A DNA stretch of 64,000 nt, from positions 25,709,302 through 25,773,301 of the forward strand of contig CM053333.1 in NCBI GenBank assembly GCA_028583605.1, given 5' to 3'. Within the stretch, counting starts at the first letter, position 1; the number at the start of each line of letters is the position of its first letter. This document shows positions 22,459-32,647 of the stretch, in pieces. Position numbers and translations under genes: made by a program. The notes beneath the pieces are model-generated. The model was not told the DNA's origin, searched no databases, and saw nothing but the letters and a program-made list of their open reading frames with translations. Origin of the DNA: Dastarcus helophoroides (taxonomy: Eukaryota; Arthropoda; Insecta; Coleoptera; Bothrideridae).

Positions 22459-24759
22459 TAATCAACCAAAAAGTCCCAATTGAATGGAATGTTTTCCGAC
22501 GTGTTGTACATTGCTTCAAAAGTTCAAAATTATTTTTCTTAATTTCCCAAATAAGATGTACAGACAGATTTGTAAATTTATACAGTTCTTTTTATAGACC
22601 AGCAAGATATCACTGCCATTGCAACTAATGTACAACATTGATGTAGAAAAACATCGTTTGCTTTTTGTATTGAAATTTGCAAAACCGTGATAATGTAGAT
22701 AGGATGTAAATAAATTGTCCATAGATTTTCTAGACAGATCAGTTCTGTGTTAACTCCCCCCAATGGTGATCTCATTATTTTAAGTAGCCCATGGTAATTG
22801 TATATAATATTTAAAATAAATATATTTATACAATATATTTATTTTGTTAATAAAAAACAACTAGTGATGTAGCTATGTATTCCTTATTTAAAATAGAGTT
22901 TTAATTCATTTGGCAATTATTCACATATTTAATCGTTTTATTTAATATATACATAGCATATGATTCTATTTGACAATTCTCGCAATAAGGTCGATGTTGC
23001 CCAAAATTCGTGGTGTTTTTATAGACGAGTACAGCATGCGGTATTTTCCATTCTCATTCTCTTCGCTTCACATATGTATTGCTACTAATTAATTTACCAT
23101 AAAGACCTTTTCTAGGGTATAATGTAAAAGGGTAGTTCTATAAAATAAATGTTCAAAATATGTGCATTTATAGTTCATTTAGTTTTAAATGTGTTAGTTG
23201 CAAAAGCTTTAAACTTTCTACTTTCTAATTTAAAGTTACCTTGTTCAAAACACACTAGTTTCAAATTTGTACTAATGTTTTTCTAACAGTATAATTTGAG
23301 CCCTTGTTGCCTTATCTTTGATTTCACAAGGTTTTTTAGTAATGCTATTTTTTACTATTTATTTTTTTGCAATGCTTCCGGTAAAGCTATTGCCACATTT
23401 TTATTTTGTGTTAAACCCATGTCCTCTAATATAGTAGAAATAACTAATTTCATTTTTTTTATCATTCAGTTCGCTTTTGTTAATAATAATAATATAGATT
23501 AAGGTTTTGTTAAAAGTTATATAATTCAAAATTTTGTAGATTGATCAAATTGTTAGTGAATTTAAATTCTTTTTCTTGCATTTTCGTTAATATTCCCGAG
23601 TACACTTTGGCAATACTGCCGAAAGAAATACAATTGGGAAAACTTTTCTTTCTAAGTAGATTTTAGTGAAGAAATTCATTAAAATTCAAATTGATGATTT
23701 GTATTGGTGCAAATTATTTGCATTTTAAAAATCTTTGCGAGTACATTTTTTTTCAGTTTCTATTCGCAAATTTTTATTTCTGTTGGGGTATATGCTTACC
23801 ACAAAGACTTAATTTTTTGATGTTTGAGTAGGAAATTGTTGAATTATTGTCAGAATAGAATAAATATGCTTTTAAATCCGTAAGTTGCTCTCTAGTTTTT
23901 GGTTAAATTGAATTTAAATGTCCCTTTTCCAGTAGTAATTATAATTTTGTAAACAAATAATAAATTTAAGTAAGGCATGATTATTATGCTTGGGCTTCAT
24001 TTGGACAAATTATGTACCAGTTGTACGTTTGTGAGCTTGTGTAGCTAAAGATTGTCGTTATGGTAGACAATTTCTGTTCAGTGTGGTTAGGATTGGGATA
24101 TAATTTGGTTGGAAGTGCATTTGATGGAAATTAGGAATCATGAGAAAATAGTCACTGCCAATTTGTGATAAAAACTGCCGAACCAAATTATGTTCACCGA
24201 TAGAGCCTGGGTTCATTCATATTGTGCCTTCTCCCTGTAACTGTCTAAAAATTATACACAACACAAAATCAAAGGAATATTTTTTGCATTCATGAACCAA
24301 CAAATTCAACATTTACATAGTCTACATTTTTTTGTACATAATAATATTAGTAAATTCAGGAAAAGCTAGCTCAATTTTTCTATGTAAGTGTATATTATCC
24401 TCTTATCTTTCACTTTTAGTAAATGTGTTTTATAATATTCACAAAAGTCTGATTTATAATTGTGTATTGTATAGTTTTATCTTTAATGTAGCATATAAGT
24501 TGTATTTATATTTACATAAACAAGTTAATTTTATCACATTTTTTTTATTTCCCTCCCTATCCCAATATTAAGTCACTAGGAAAAGTACTGCAGAGTTAAT
24601 CATAATATTAGAACACAATTCGGAAGAAGTTGAAAGTTTCAGTTTAAATTTAGAATTTTCAATCTGGTAAGAACAAGAGTGACTCACTCAAATGGGGCCC
24701 TGTACTAAACTTCAGCAAAAAACTATTTTTCTATTTATACATTTTTTCTAAAGATTGAT
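22459..24759 (+). other. Utx 3' region: probable 3'UTR and repeat-poor intergenic DNA
   Basis: The degenerate AAATTTCGA filler is nearly absent here. AATAAA occurs at 22815-22820 and 22849-22854, suggesting a 3'UTR of about 0.4 kb, though further A-rich stretches allow longer forms. A TGTAAATA word, the Pumilio-type recognition sequence, lies at 22705-22712. Small ORFs have no family features. The end of the transcript cannot be fixed from sequence alone. Confidence 0.5.
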
Positions 24760-24768
24760 AACTATTGA

Positions 24769-25429
24769 AACCTAGCTTTAGAACGTTTATCACGGGAGAA
24801 TGCAATTGATCTAATATGGATCAAAGGACATTCTGGGGAAGAGGGAAACAAACGCGCTGATAAACTGGCGAGGAAGGGTTCAGAGGGACAATTCGTTGGA
24901 CCAGAACCAACCTTTCCCCTGGCGAGATCAACCGTAAGATCCCTACCTAACAAAGAAATTTATCGTAAACACAAAGCCATATGGGCATCAATAACAACAT
25001 GCCGACAAACTCACGCATTTATTAGAATGCCGTGCAGGGTGAGGGCCTACGCCTACAACTTTCAAGGGATAACCTCGGGAAACTTGTAGGGATTTGGATA
25101 GTCGATTAAACAAACACCTCCACAGAATGAGAATTGTAAACGACCCGAGTTGTATGGGGTGTTTAGAAGAAGATGAGAGTGTCGAGCACTTGATATGTCA
25201 CTGCCCGGCACTAGCATCAATCAGAGGATCCACGCTGGGGACTTCTGGCCTAGTGTGACCAGTTTGAGAGAAGCGCATCCAAAGGACGTTCTTCAGTTTC
25301 TCGACAAGGCTGGGTGGCTGAATGAATGACCAAGGACACCTCGATCACGGGGATAGCACAATGGGCCCGGGAAAGGTGGCTTAAGTGCTGGCCTAAACTT
25401 TAGGCAACTTACAACGAATCCAGATCCAG
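24769..25429 (+). mobile_element. RNase H-bearing LINE (I/R1-like), 5'-truncated 3' fragment
   Basis: This matches the 3' end of the copy at 54161-56122 with about 95% identity by eye. It starts inside RNase H (IWIKGHSG-type coding) and runs through the CCHC-like C-terminal region to the tail GAATCCAGATCCAG. AACTATTGA occurs directly before (24760-24768) and after it (25430-25438), a 9-bp target duplication. A deletion of about 8 bases relative to the other copy (around 25106) and other changes break the frame. Confidence 0.9.
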
Positions 25430-25438
25430 AACTATTGA

Positions 25439-25730
25439 CACATTACACTTGTTTAGAAAGTCGATCCTAACATTGACTCGAGCTTTTTTACTTTTTTCTT
25501 AAAAGTACCATTACAAACCAAAATTTCAACCTTTTTTAGAATTTATGACTTTATTTGCGAAATTTTGATCTTATCTGATCGCAATGAAATTTTAGAGAGG
25601 CTGAAAATTTTGCTTAAACTTGTTTTTTCTTCTACGAATTCTGCGATTTTTGTTGGTGTTGATTTTTTTGTCCACATTTTAAAACTACACTGTCAATTTC
25701 AACTTAATTACTAAATTTTGGAGTGTAAGC
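25439..25730. other. AT-rich spacer between the LINE fragment and the hAT-like element
   Basis: About 290 bases of degenerate filler without a recognisable feature. It ends with GTGTAAGC, the left member of a possible imperfect 8-bp target duplication. Confidence 0.5.
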
Positions 25731-26308
25731 TAGGGTTGTTAGAGGTACAATATTTTGGATCTAGATATTGTGAATATTATTTCAGTTACGGATACAGATA
25801 TGAAATTATTTCGGATATCCGATACTTTCGAATTATCTAAATTATTTTTGTCATTCTAAAAGAAAAGATCCCCAAGTTATATCTATTTAATAAAACTCTA
25901 AAAACTGATTGACGGACAACACATAGCTTAAACTGATCGGTTTAAAAGCATGAAATGTCGCACCAACGCCTCTTACACACGGACGGTTTTTGGCCGGTCG
26001 GCAACAGAAAAACCGACCAAATTTTAAATAACAAGCAATTTAATGCATCTTTACACACGACAGCGGCGACGGCAATTTGGCCGACCGGCTGCCGCAAAAG
26101 TTAAAATATTGACGGCGAACACACGGTTGCCGGTCGGCTTTTTCGCCATCGCTGAGGTTTTGTTAGCTGGTAGCTTATGTAGGTTTGTAGACTAACATCA
26201 ACAAAACCGTCGCCGCGCTAAATATTTTACAGAAGTCAGAATCGGATGAAGACTTCTCTAAGATTCTGTTTACGGGTGTAATTTAATTTCTTCGATGGAC
26301 TTCTAAAT

Positions 26309-26686
26309 TTGTCTTATCAATCGGCAATGGAAAATGATGATAGTAGTGATGCAAAACTTTCTGACGATATTAATCACTTTTCGCCACTTCCAGCGCCTGT
26401 TAGTCCTGTCATATCACCAGGTCCATCTACATCATCGGTATTTTCAGCAAGAATACCATCTAAACGACCAACGAAAAGATTGAAGCAAGGTGACCAGTTT
26501 GAAAGTGCGTTATTAGAAATATTGCAGAGAGATAAAGGCGACGATGAAGACCTTTTATTCTTAAATTCGCTGTTTCCTAGCTTGCACAAATTTGACGAAG
26601 AACAAAAATTGGAATTTCGTTTGGAAGTGATTCAATTAATAAAACGCATTCAGCGCAGACAAGCAAATGATCGAAAGACGAAATAG
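26309..26686 (+). CDS. BESS-motif fragment of the Harbinger accessory DNA-binding protein
   Basis: The 125-aa ORF starts with an acidic and Pro/Ser-rich stretch. It ends with a BESS-like motif (LFLNSLFPSLHKFDEEQKLEF, then RLEVIQLIKRI, residues about 86-114). BESS motifs lie at the C terminus of MADF-BESS proteins, which Harbinger elements use for nuclear import and DNA binding. No MADF domain is present upstream, so the N-terminal part was lost. The ATG at 26309 may be accidental; a second Met follows at codon 6. Confidence 0.65.
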   Translation: MSYQSAMENDDSSDAKLSDDINHFSPLPAPVSPVISPGPSTSSVFSARIPSKRPTKRLKQGDQFESALLEILQRDKGDDEDLLFLNSLFPSLHKFDEEQKLEFRLEVIQLIKRIQRRQANDRKTK

Positions 26687-26876
26687 ACATCCGAAAATAA
26701 TTAAAAAATTTTGATTCATTTGATATCAATTTTGTAAACAGGGTGTAGAAAGCTCCAACAGTGGTTCTTTCCTCTAATAGCGGATGTATCCATATTTTCC
26801 TTTCCCTTCTTTTACGAGATTTGCGTCGTTCATATAAAACATATGCACATAAAACTTCAGTAATGACTTTTGCCAT
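26577..26876 (-). pseudogene. Harbinger transposase, N-terminal remnant
   Basis: Residues 17-72 of this 99-aa ORF have the N-terminal signature of insect Harbinger nucleases: a basic run (RRKSRKRRERKIWIHPL), then GAFYTLFTKL, then KFFNYFRMSISSFDHLL. The rest, including all catalytic residues of the DDE nuclease, is missing. The tail after about residue 73 is read from the opposite gene across the deletion junction and is not transposase. Confidence 0.75.
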
Positions 26877-26998
26877 TACGGCTCATGTAAAGTTAAAATA
26901 TCTATTGCTACGGCAAATTAAACGCCGGTGCCGTGTAAAAAGGTAGCGTCGGTTTTTGTGCTTGCCAACCGGCGAAAAACCGTCCGTGTGTAAGAGGC

Positions 26999-27324
26999 AC
27001 AACAAAGAATTATTAAAAATTCGTCCAGTAAGAATGTTAAATAGATTTAAAATAGGTTGTATTATTTAAAGTTCCTCATTTTTGAAGTTAAATATACGAA
27101 AATTCGTATTTAGACTTTAGTTCAGGAAGAACAATTAGTTTATCAGCGTTTTTTTTTGGTAGTTCATCCCCTCAAGGTAATATAACAATTTTGTATTCGA
27201 GTGTACAAAATATAGGGTAGTGATATCGATTTTCAAAAGAAAATTTATCTTAAATTGCAATATTTTGAAAAGAAACCATGATTATTAAATATAAATGTCT
27301 TCAAAAAATGCAATACAAATTCAG
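26999..27324. other. AT-rich interior of the hAT-like composite
   Basis: About 325 bases between the Harbinger right end and the fold-back family fragment. No gene, domain or clear repeat boundary is visible. Confidence 0.4.
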
Positions 27325-27457
27325 AGAGAAGATGATGGCTTGGCTATTGAAACGCGTTAGAGCAATCTCTGTTGTGTTTTTTAATCTTTTTTGGTTTCAG
27401 CGGACAAGATTTGTATTTCAATTTTTGAAGATAACCAAGAACCAGTCCGTTCCACCA
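27325..27457. repeat. Fold-back repeat family, half copy
   Basis: The sequence runs GAAGATGATGGCTTGGCT, GAAACGCGTTAGAGC, TTGTGTTTTTTAATC, GGTTTCAGCGGACAAG, ending ACCAGTCCGTTCCACC. It matches the right arm of the copy at 42138-42376 plus the family end seen at 5612 and 48660. It is not palindromic here. Confidence 0.8.
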
Positions 27458-27844
27458 AAGTTTAGTGAATCGATTAGGGAAATAGGTAATGCTATCGAGA
27501 TTTGTTGTGTATCGAATCATTTGTTTTCTTCATAAATGCAACAACTCTCAGATAATTCGGCATTAGTCTAAAGAAAACAAGCACTTAGGTATTCCTCCAA
27601 CTACACATGTAAAATTTTGAAAAATAGTCACAATTTTCCAAAAGATGGTGGAATTGGAACTTTCAGTCGTCCGAGGTAGTACCACCCCTCGTATCACTAG
27701 GAGGCGGTGAAATTATGCTTACATCATGTTTCCGTCTCTGACACGTGAGTCGGTTTCTGCTGTTCTTCTTTCCTCATCCTGTCCTTTTCCTTATTTCCTT
27801 TTTTCCGTTACTCTGATTTTTTCTTCTAATTCTTAAAAACAAAG

Positions 27845-28588
27845 ATGATGGATTCTCTTCATGCAAAAAATTCCGGAAGTAAACTACCCTACCGTTCGGA
27901 TGTCCGGGTGGAGGGTGTACGAGGGAATCCAAAATCGACGGAAAATTTTAATGTACCACGGGCCAAGTTTCTTTCAAACAATTCATTCAAAATTAAATTC
28001 TGTAACATTCGGGATCTAAACTCAAATCTAAACTCGGTTCAACAACACCTTCAAAATGAAAGACCACATGTGCTGTCTGACAGAAACCCAAGTCTCCCCA
28101 TCCATCAATACACTCCATTTGATTTGCCCTAACTACCACTTGCACACAAAATTTTGACATAAGAAGGGAATTTGTGCTTTTACGCGAAGCGACCTGTCCT
28201 GTCAACGAGAAGAAGCACTGGAATCTGCTGATCATGATGTAATTTGGCTGAAAATCTGCTCCAAAAACAAAGTAATATTCATTTGTTCACTTTTTATTTG
28301 TCTCCAAACCATCCCTCACACAGACAGCTCTTCTCTTATCTCTCCGTAACCTTTGATCACCTACAGACGAATTATCCAAAAGCTGAGGTTGTCTTTCTCG
28401 GTGACTTCAACGTACACAACATCCCCTGGTTAAGGTTTTCTTCCCAAACTGATGACGCGGGAAGGGTGGTAGAGGCTCTCGCCATCACTTGTGAACCCAC
28501 AAGAATTCCTGATGTAGATACCCATCAACCTAATCTACTCGACCTTTTCCTTACAAATTCACCAAATTCGTACAAAATCTCCGCTTGA
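27845..28588 (+). pseudogene. LINE endonuclease domain remnant (copy 1)
   Basis: Two ORFs, 27845-28132 and 28244-28588, carry CNIRDLNSN...QQHLQNERPHV and then VVFLGDFNVHNIPW...NLLDLFLTNSP. The second contains the catalytic GDFN motif of AP-type endonucleases. The two are out of step, and the stretch between them, which should hold the central Glu and Tyr motifs, is damaged. Confidence 0.8.
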
Positions 28589-28863
28589 AAATTCGGATCA
28601 CAAGCTTGTAGCAGCCTCTCGCTCGCTTCATATACCACCTCCTTCCCAGGCGCAGTCCCGTAGGGTTTGGCAATTTAACTCTGCAAACTGAGAAGAATTT
28701 TGCATTTTTCCCATGGCAGGAATTCTGCTTTAACTCAGGCAACCCTTCCTTAGTCGCGGAATCCATCACGGAAACTATCCTGATTGGTACGGAATGCTCA
28801 ATTCCCCACTCCCAAAAGAAGTCTGCCTCCAGTAAATCTTGGTTCAGTAAAAAATGTGCTCGA

Positions 28864-30394
28864 ATGATTCTCGAAACGCAGAACCCCCTATTCTTCCTAA
28901 GGTTGGTAACGTGCGCCCCAGAGTTGACTCCTGTCCTGAGCAAATTGTTCACACTCTCTTACAACAAAGGTGTATTCCCTAACATCTGGAAATCTGCTAG
29001 AGTGCAGCCTGTCCCTAAAAAGGGAAAAAGGAATCTGGCTAACAACTATCGCCCTATACCTTTGTTACCCGTTATATCTAAAGTGATGGAAAAGGTTGTC
29101 AACATCGAGATTCCCAAATATCTGGAGAAAAATAGAATCATCTCCGACAGGCAATACGGTTTTAGACAACAACGTTTCACTGGCGATCTACTGACATATA
29201 TTACTCATATCTGTAACTCAGCTATGGAAAAACATGGTGAGGCTAGGATTGTGGCATGGATATCTCAAAGGCTTTCGACAGAGTCTGGCACCAATCTCTT
29301 CTCGCTAAATTAACATCTTATGGTCTTCCTCCTGGACTCTGTCATTTGATATCCAATTTTTTCGCTGACAGATCACTGCAGGTCGTCGTCGATGGCATCT
29401 CATCCGAGACATTTGCGATTAACGCAGGGGTGCCTCAGGGGTCTGTTCTGTCTCCTACTCTATTTCTGTTATATATAAATGATCTCTTAGCTTCAACTTC
29501 CAATCCTATATACAGCTACGCAGATGATAGTAATCTTGTGTCATCTTTTTTCTCCGACAAACCATTATCTATCGCTGCTTCAGATCGACTAAGGAAACAG
29601 CAGATACAGACGATTAATTGGGATCTCGAGATGATTCTGGAATGGGGTAAGAACAATTTGGTCGACTTCAACGCTTCAAAACCTCAGGCCGCGGTTTTCT
29701 CTAAGACAACATTAAGGGATAATGCAACAAACATACTAATGGACGGTAAAATCCTTCCGATGGGATCTAATCTATCTGTCCTAGGAGTGAATGCGGGCAC
29801 TAACTTCTCTTGGGACGATTATGTGCGCGCCATTGCCAAATCCGCCTCTCAGAAGCTAGGCTTTCTTTTTAGAGCTAAAAAGTACTTCACATCTCATCAG
29901 CTATTAACACTATACAAAGCTCAAGTTAGGGCAACACTAGCCAATACTGTTCTCATGTTTGGAGTTCAGCCCCAAAACACACTTTAGCTCTTTTGAATTC
30001 AATTCAAAGAAGAGCGATTCTCCTAATTGATGACGAGAGTCTGACCGATTCTCTCCAAACACTTGAGCACAGGCGTATGGTTGGTGACTTGTCTATTTTC
30101 TACAAGTACTATTATGGAAGATGCTCGCAGAAACTAATAGGATTGATCCACCCAAGGGCAAGATTCTTGAGGCGTACTAGACAGTCGGACCCAGCAAATT
30201 CCTGTGCGGTCCAGCTTGACACAGTGAGGACTTCTGTCTACGGAGACTCTTTTTTCTATAGAACTTCCAAGTTATGGAACTTGTTACCGAAAGGAATTTT
30301 CCCCAAAAATTACAACCTATCCTTGTTTAAAAAGGCGGTTCATCGCCATCTATCCTTGTTTCCGCATCCTACTCGCAATGCTTTGAAAGCATAA
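28864..30394 (+). pseudogene. LINE reverse transcriptase and C-terminal region (copy 1)
   Basis: 28864-29313 holds PVPKKGKRNLANNYRPI and later RT blocks; the frame then shifts to 29256-29987. There motif A (DISKAFDRVWH), motif B (AGVPQGSVLSPTLF) and motif C (YADD) are all present. A nearby stop separates the C-terminal part, 29993-30394, which ends with SKLWNLLPKGIFP...FKKAVHRHL. Compared with copy 2, about 115 bases before the first RT block are deleted (around 28900). The catalytic Asp residues survive but the frame does not. Confidence 0.88.
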
Positions 30395-30437
30395 TGGGGT
30401 TACCCGTTGCGAGTGGATTAAAGTTTAAAAAAAATCG

Positions 30438-31990
30438 AAAATTCGAATTAATAAAGTTCAAAAAGGAAAATTTTTAAAAAAGGTCAAAATTTGAAAATTT
30501 GGAGATAATAAAGGGTCAACATTTTGAAATATAGAAACTCGTTAAACAGTTGAAATTTTTTCAAATTCCCAAAGCAAGTCGCAATGTTGACAACTAGACC
30601 GAATTCTGAAGTCGATATTTTCAAAAAATTAGTCATTTTAAAAAGCCGCAAATTGTGTGAAAAAACTCGAAAATATCAAAAAATATAAATTTTGATTAAG
30701 GCTAAAATTTGGAAGTGATAATTTTACAAAAGAATTCGAAATTTTGAAACATGAAGCAATTTTCATGGAAAGTTAGAATGAAATAAGATCCTGATTTTCA
30801 AAAATAAAATAAAAAAAAAGTAAATTATTGAAAAAGATTTTCAAAAAATTCGTGGATTTGAAGAAAATAGAAAATTTTCAAAAAGTTCGAATTTTTAAAA
30901 AATATACTAAAATTTAAAAAATAGTTAACAATTTGAGAAAATTTGAGATTTAAAAATGGTCAGTCAAAATTTTAATAATATTCGAAATTTTTGAAACCTA
31001 AATTTTTAAGAAAAGCCAAAATTGTTAGAAAAGTTTATTGTTTCAAAAAAAAAAGAAAATTTGAAAAGTAAACAGCTATGGGTAATTAATGTTATTTTTA
31101 AATTTCGAAATTTTATAAAGCCAAGATTTCTAAAGAAGTTAAAATCGATAAAAATGGACATTTTAAAAAAGTCGAAGTTTTAAAAAAAAATATAAAACAT
31201 TAAAAGAATCACAAAATCACAGGGAAAAATTTCAAAAATATTGACACTTAAGAAAAATTGAAATGTAAACAAAAATTGGAAATTTTTAAATAAAGTCGAT
31301 ATTTTAAAATAACTGAAATTAAAAAAGTAATCAAAATTTTGATTTTTTAAACCAGTTTTTAAAAAAAAATTAAATTTTGAGAAAAGAGTGAAATTTTCAA
31401 AAAAGTGAGAACTTTTAAAAAGAAGAAATTTTGCAAAAAAGTCTGAATCTTCAGAAAAGTCGTTCTTTTCAACAAAAAATGCATAGATTCTCTAAAAAAA
31501 TCCAAACTTCGAAGTCGGAATTTGTAAAAAAAATCGAAATTTTCAAAATAGGAGACATTTTTGGAAGTCGAAGTTTTCAAAAACAGTAAACATTTTTAAA
31601 AAGAACCCAAAATTTGACAATAAATCAAGTTTTTGCAAAAAATCGACATTCCTAAATAAAATCGCAATTTTGGAAAAATCCACTCCTTCAAAAAACTCAA
31701 CATTATCAAAAAGTTTTATTCTTAAATTGTCAGAGAAGTCTGAAATTGTTAAAAAGTAAAATTTTGAGAAAAGTCGAAATTTTGAAGAAGGTAAAATTTT
31801 GATAAATGAAACCTTTCAAAAAATCGGAACATTGCAAAAGGTCGAAATTTTGATTTAAAAAAAAGTTGAAATTTTGAAACGAAGTCAAAATTTTGAGCCG
31901 TGGCAATAGTGAGTAAGGTCAGGTGACAAGCCAACTAGTTTGTTTCATAATTTTAGTTAACCAAAAAAAAAACAGTCGTCGACTGAAATC
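30438..31990. repeat. Degenerate A-rich quasi-periodic filler
   Basis: The plus strand is A-rich with repeated AAAAAGTCGAAATTTT words, the opposite polarity to the filler of the first large Utx intron. No gene is visible, and minus-strand Phe-rich ORFs are by-products. Confidence 0.6.
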
Positions 31991-32125
31991 TGCAAAATTA
32001 TTTGAAATAATACCCGAAATTATCCGAAACATTTATATCGGTTTCGGTTGCGAATTCGGATATTTTTCTGTTTCGGATATCCGATAGTGTCGGTTACGGT
32101 TCTCCATAACATCCCTAGTGGAAAC

Positions 32126-32647
32126 GCCGGTTTATTTATAAAATAAGATTTTTTATTTGAAATATTAAATGTTTGGCAAACATTTCGGAATTAAATTTAA
32201 GCAGAAATTACAAAGCAGTTTTTCCTTTAGCAATTTTGTGGGTACGCTTCTGAGGTCAAGGAAGGCCGAAACCGGTCTATGGTTGTGGTTATAAATATTT
32301 TCAATGTTGGCACGTTTAACTGGTTAATTACAAAACATTGATTGGAACATTAGAAGGTCCAAAGTTCAAAGCCGAGATTTCTAAAATAAATTTTCTATAA
32401 ATTTCAAGTTTTTTCTCGAAATAATTTTGATTCAAAAGAGGAAAAAAGTAACATTTTGAACCTGAAGTCAAACCTTTAAATTAAATGTGAAATTCTGTTT
32501 CCGAAAAGCTTATTAAAACCAGTGAACTCTAGAGTTCACTGATTAAACCTCATGATACAATTTCATATACGTTAAGTTGTATATTATGTTGCCTATACTA
32601 AAAATCCTTGAAACATTGACAGCTGGATATGTCAATATAGATAAACA
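32126..32647 (+). other. PARP16 upstream region
   Basis: About 520 bases between the hAT-like right end and the PARP16 start. It includes a perfect 20-bp palindrome (32521-32540) and otherwise AT-rich sequence. No TATA box can be assigned with confidence, and a promoter is expected here only from position. Confidence 0.4.
32521..32540. promoter_or_regulatory. Perfect 20-bp palindrome upstream of PARP16
   Basis: AGTGAACTCTAGAGTTCACT is fully self-complementary and ends 107 bases before the PARP16 ATG. Its arms contain AGTTCACT, resembling a nuclear-receptor half-site, but arrangement and spacing do not match a site I can name. A regulatory role is inference from symmetry and position. Confidence 0.3.

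Larger units (their letters stand above)
25968..26998. mobile_element. PIF/Harbinger deletion derivative
   Basis: Both ends begin GCCTCTTACACACGGACGG and continue as TTTTT, GCCGGT, GGCAA, giving inverted repeats of about 50 bp with few mismatches. Inside are two convergent gene remnants: a MADF/BESS-type ORF on the plus strand and the N-terminal part of a Harbinger transposase on the minus strand. Two such genes are typical of autonomous Harbinger elements, so this copy arose by internal deletion. A target duplication is not clear (AAC occurs next to both ends only if the right end is extended by two bases). Confidence 0.85.
27665..30437 (+). mobile_element. CR1/Jockey-type LINE, copy 1 (degraded)
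   Basis: Coding remnants appear in LINE order: an apurinic-type endonuclease (27845-28588), reverse transcriptase (28864-29987) and the C-terminal region (29993-30394), ending GCGAGTGGATTAAAGTTTAA with an A-run tail. Related copies lie at 56205-57986 and 57987-62937. The 5' boundary is uncertain; non-filler sequence begins at about 27665. No target duplication was recognised. Confidence 0.85.
25731..32117. mobile_element. Probable old hAT-like element split by later insertions
   Basis: The left end reads TAGGGTTGTTAGAGG and the right end, on the other strand, TAGGGATGTTATGGA. Both are followed within about 110 bases by CGGATATCCGA. The outside octamers are GTGTAAGC and GTGGAAAC (6 of 8 equal), as expected of an aged hAT duplication. 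The inside now holds a Harbinger derivative, a fold-back family fragment, a CR1-like LINE and AT-rich filler. I see no hAT transposase. The pairing of these two ends is inference. Confidence 0.45.

Noticed and set aside
31359..31934. Phe-rich minus-strand ORFs
   Set aside because: They are by-products of the A-rich filler (TTTTCGACTTTTTT on that strand) without start context or domains.
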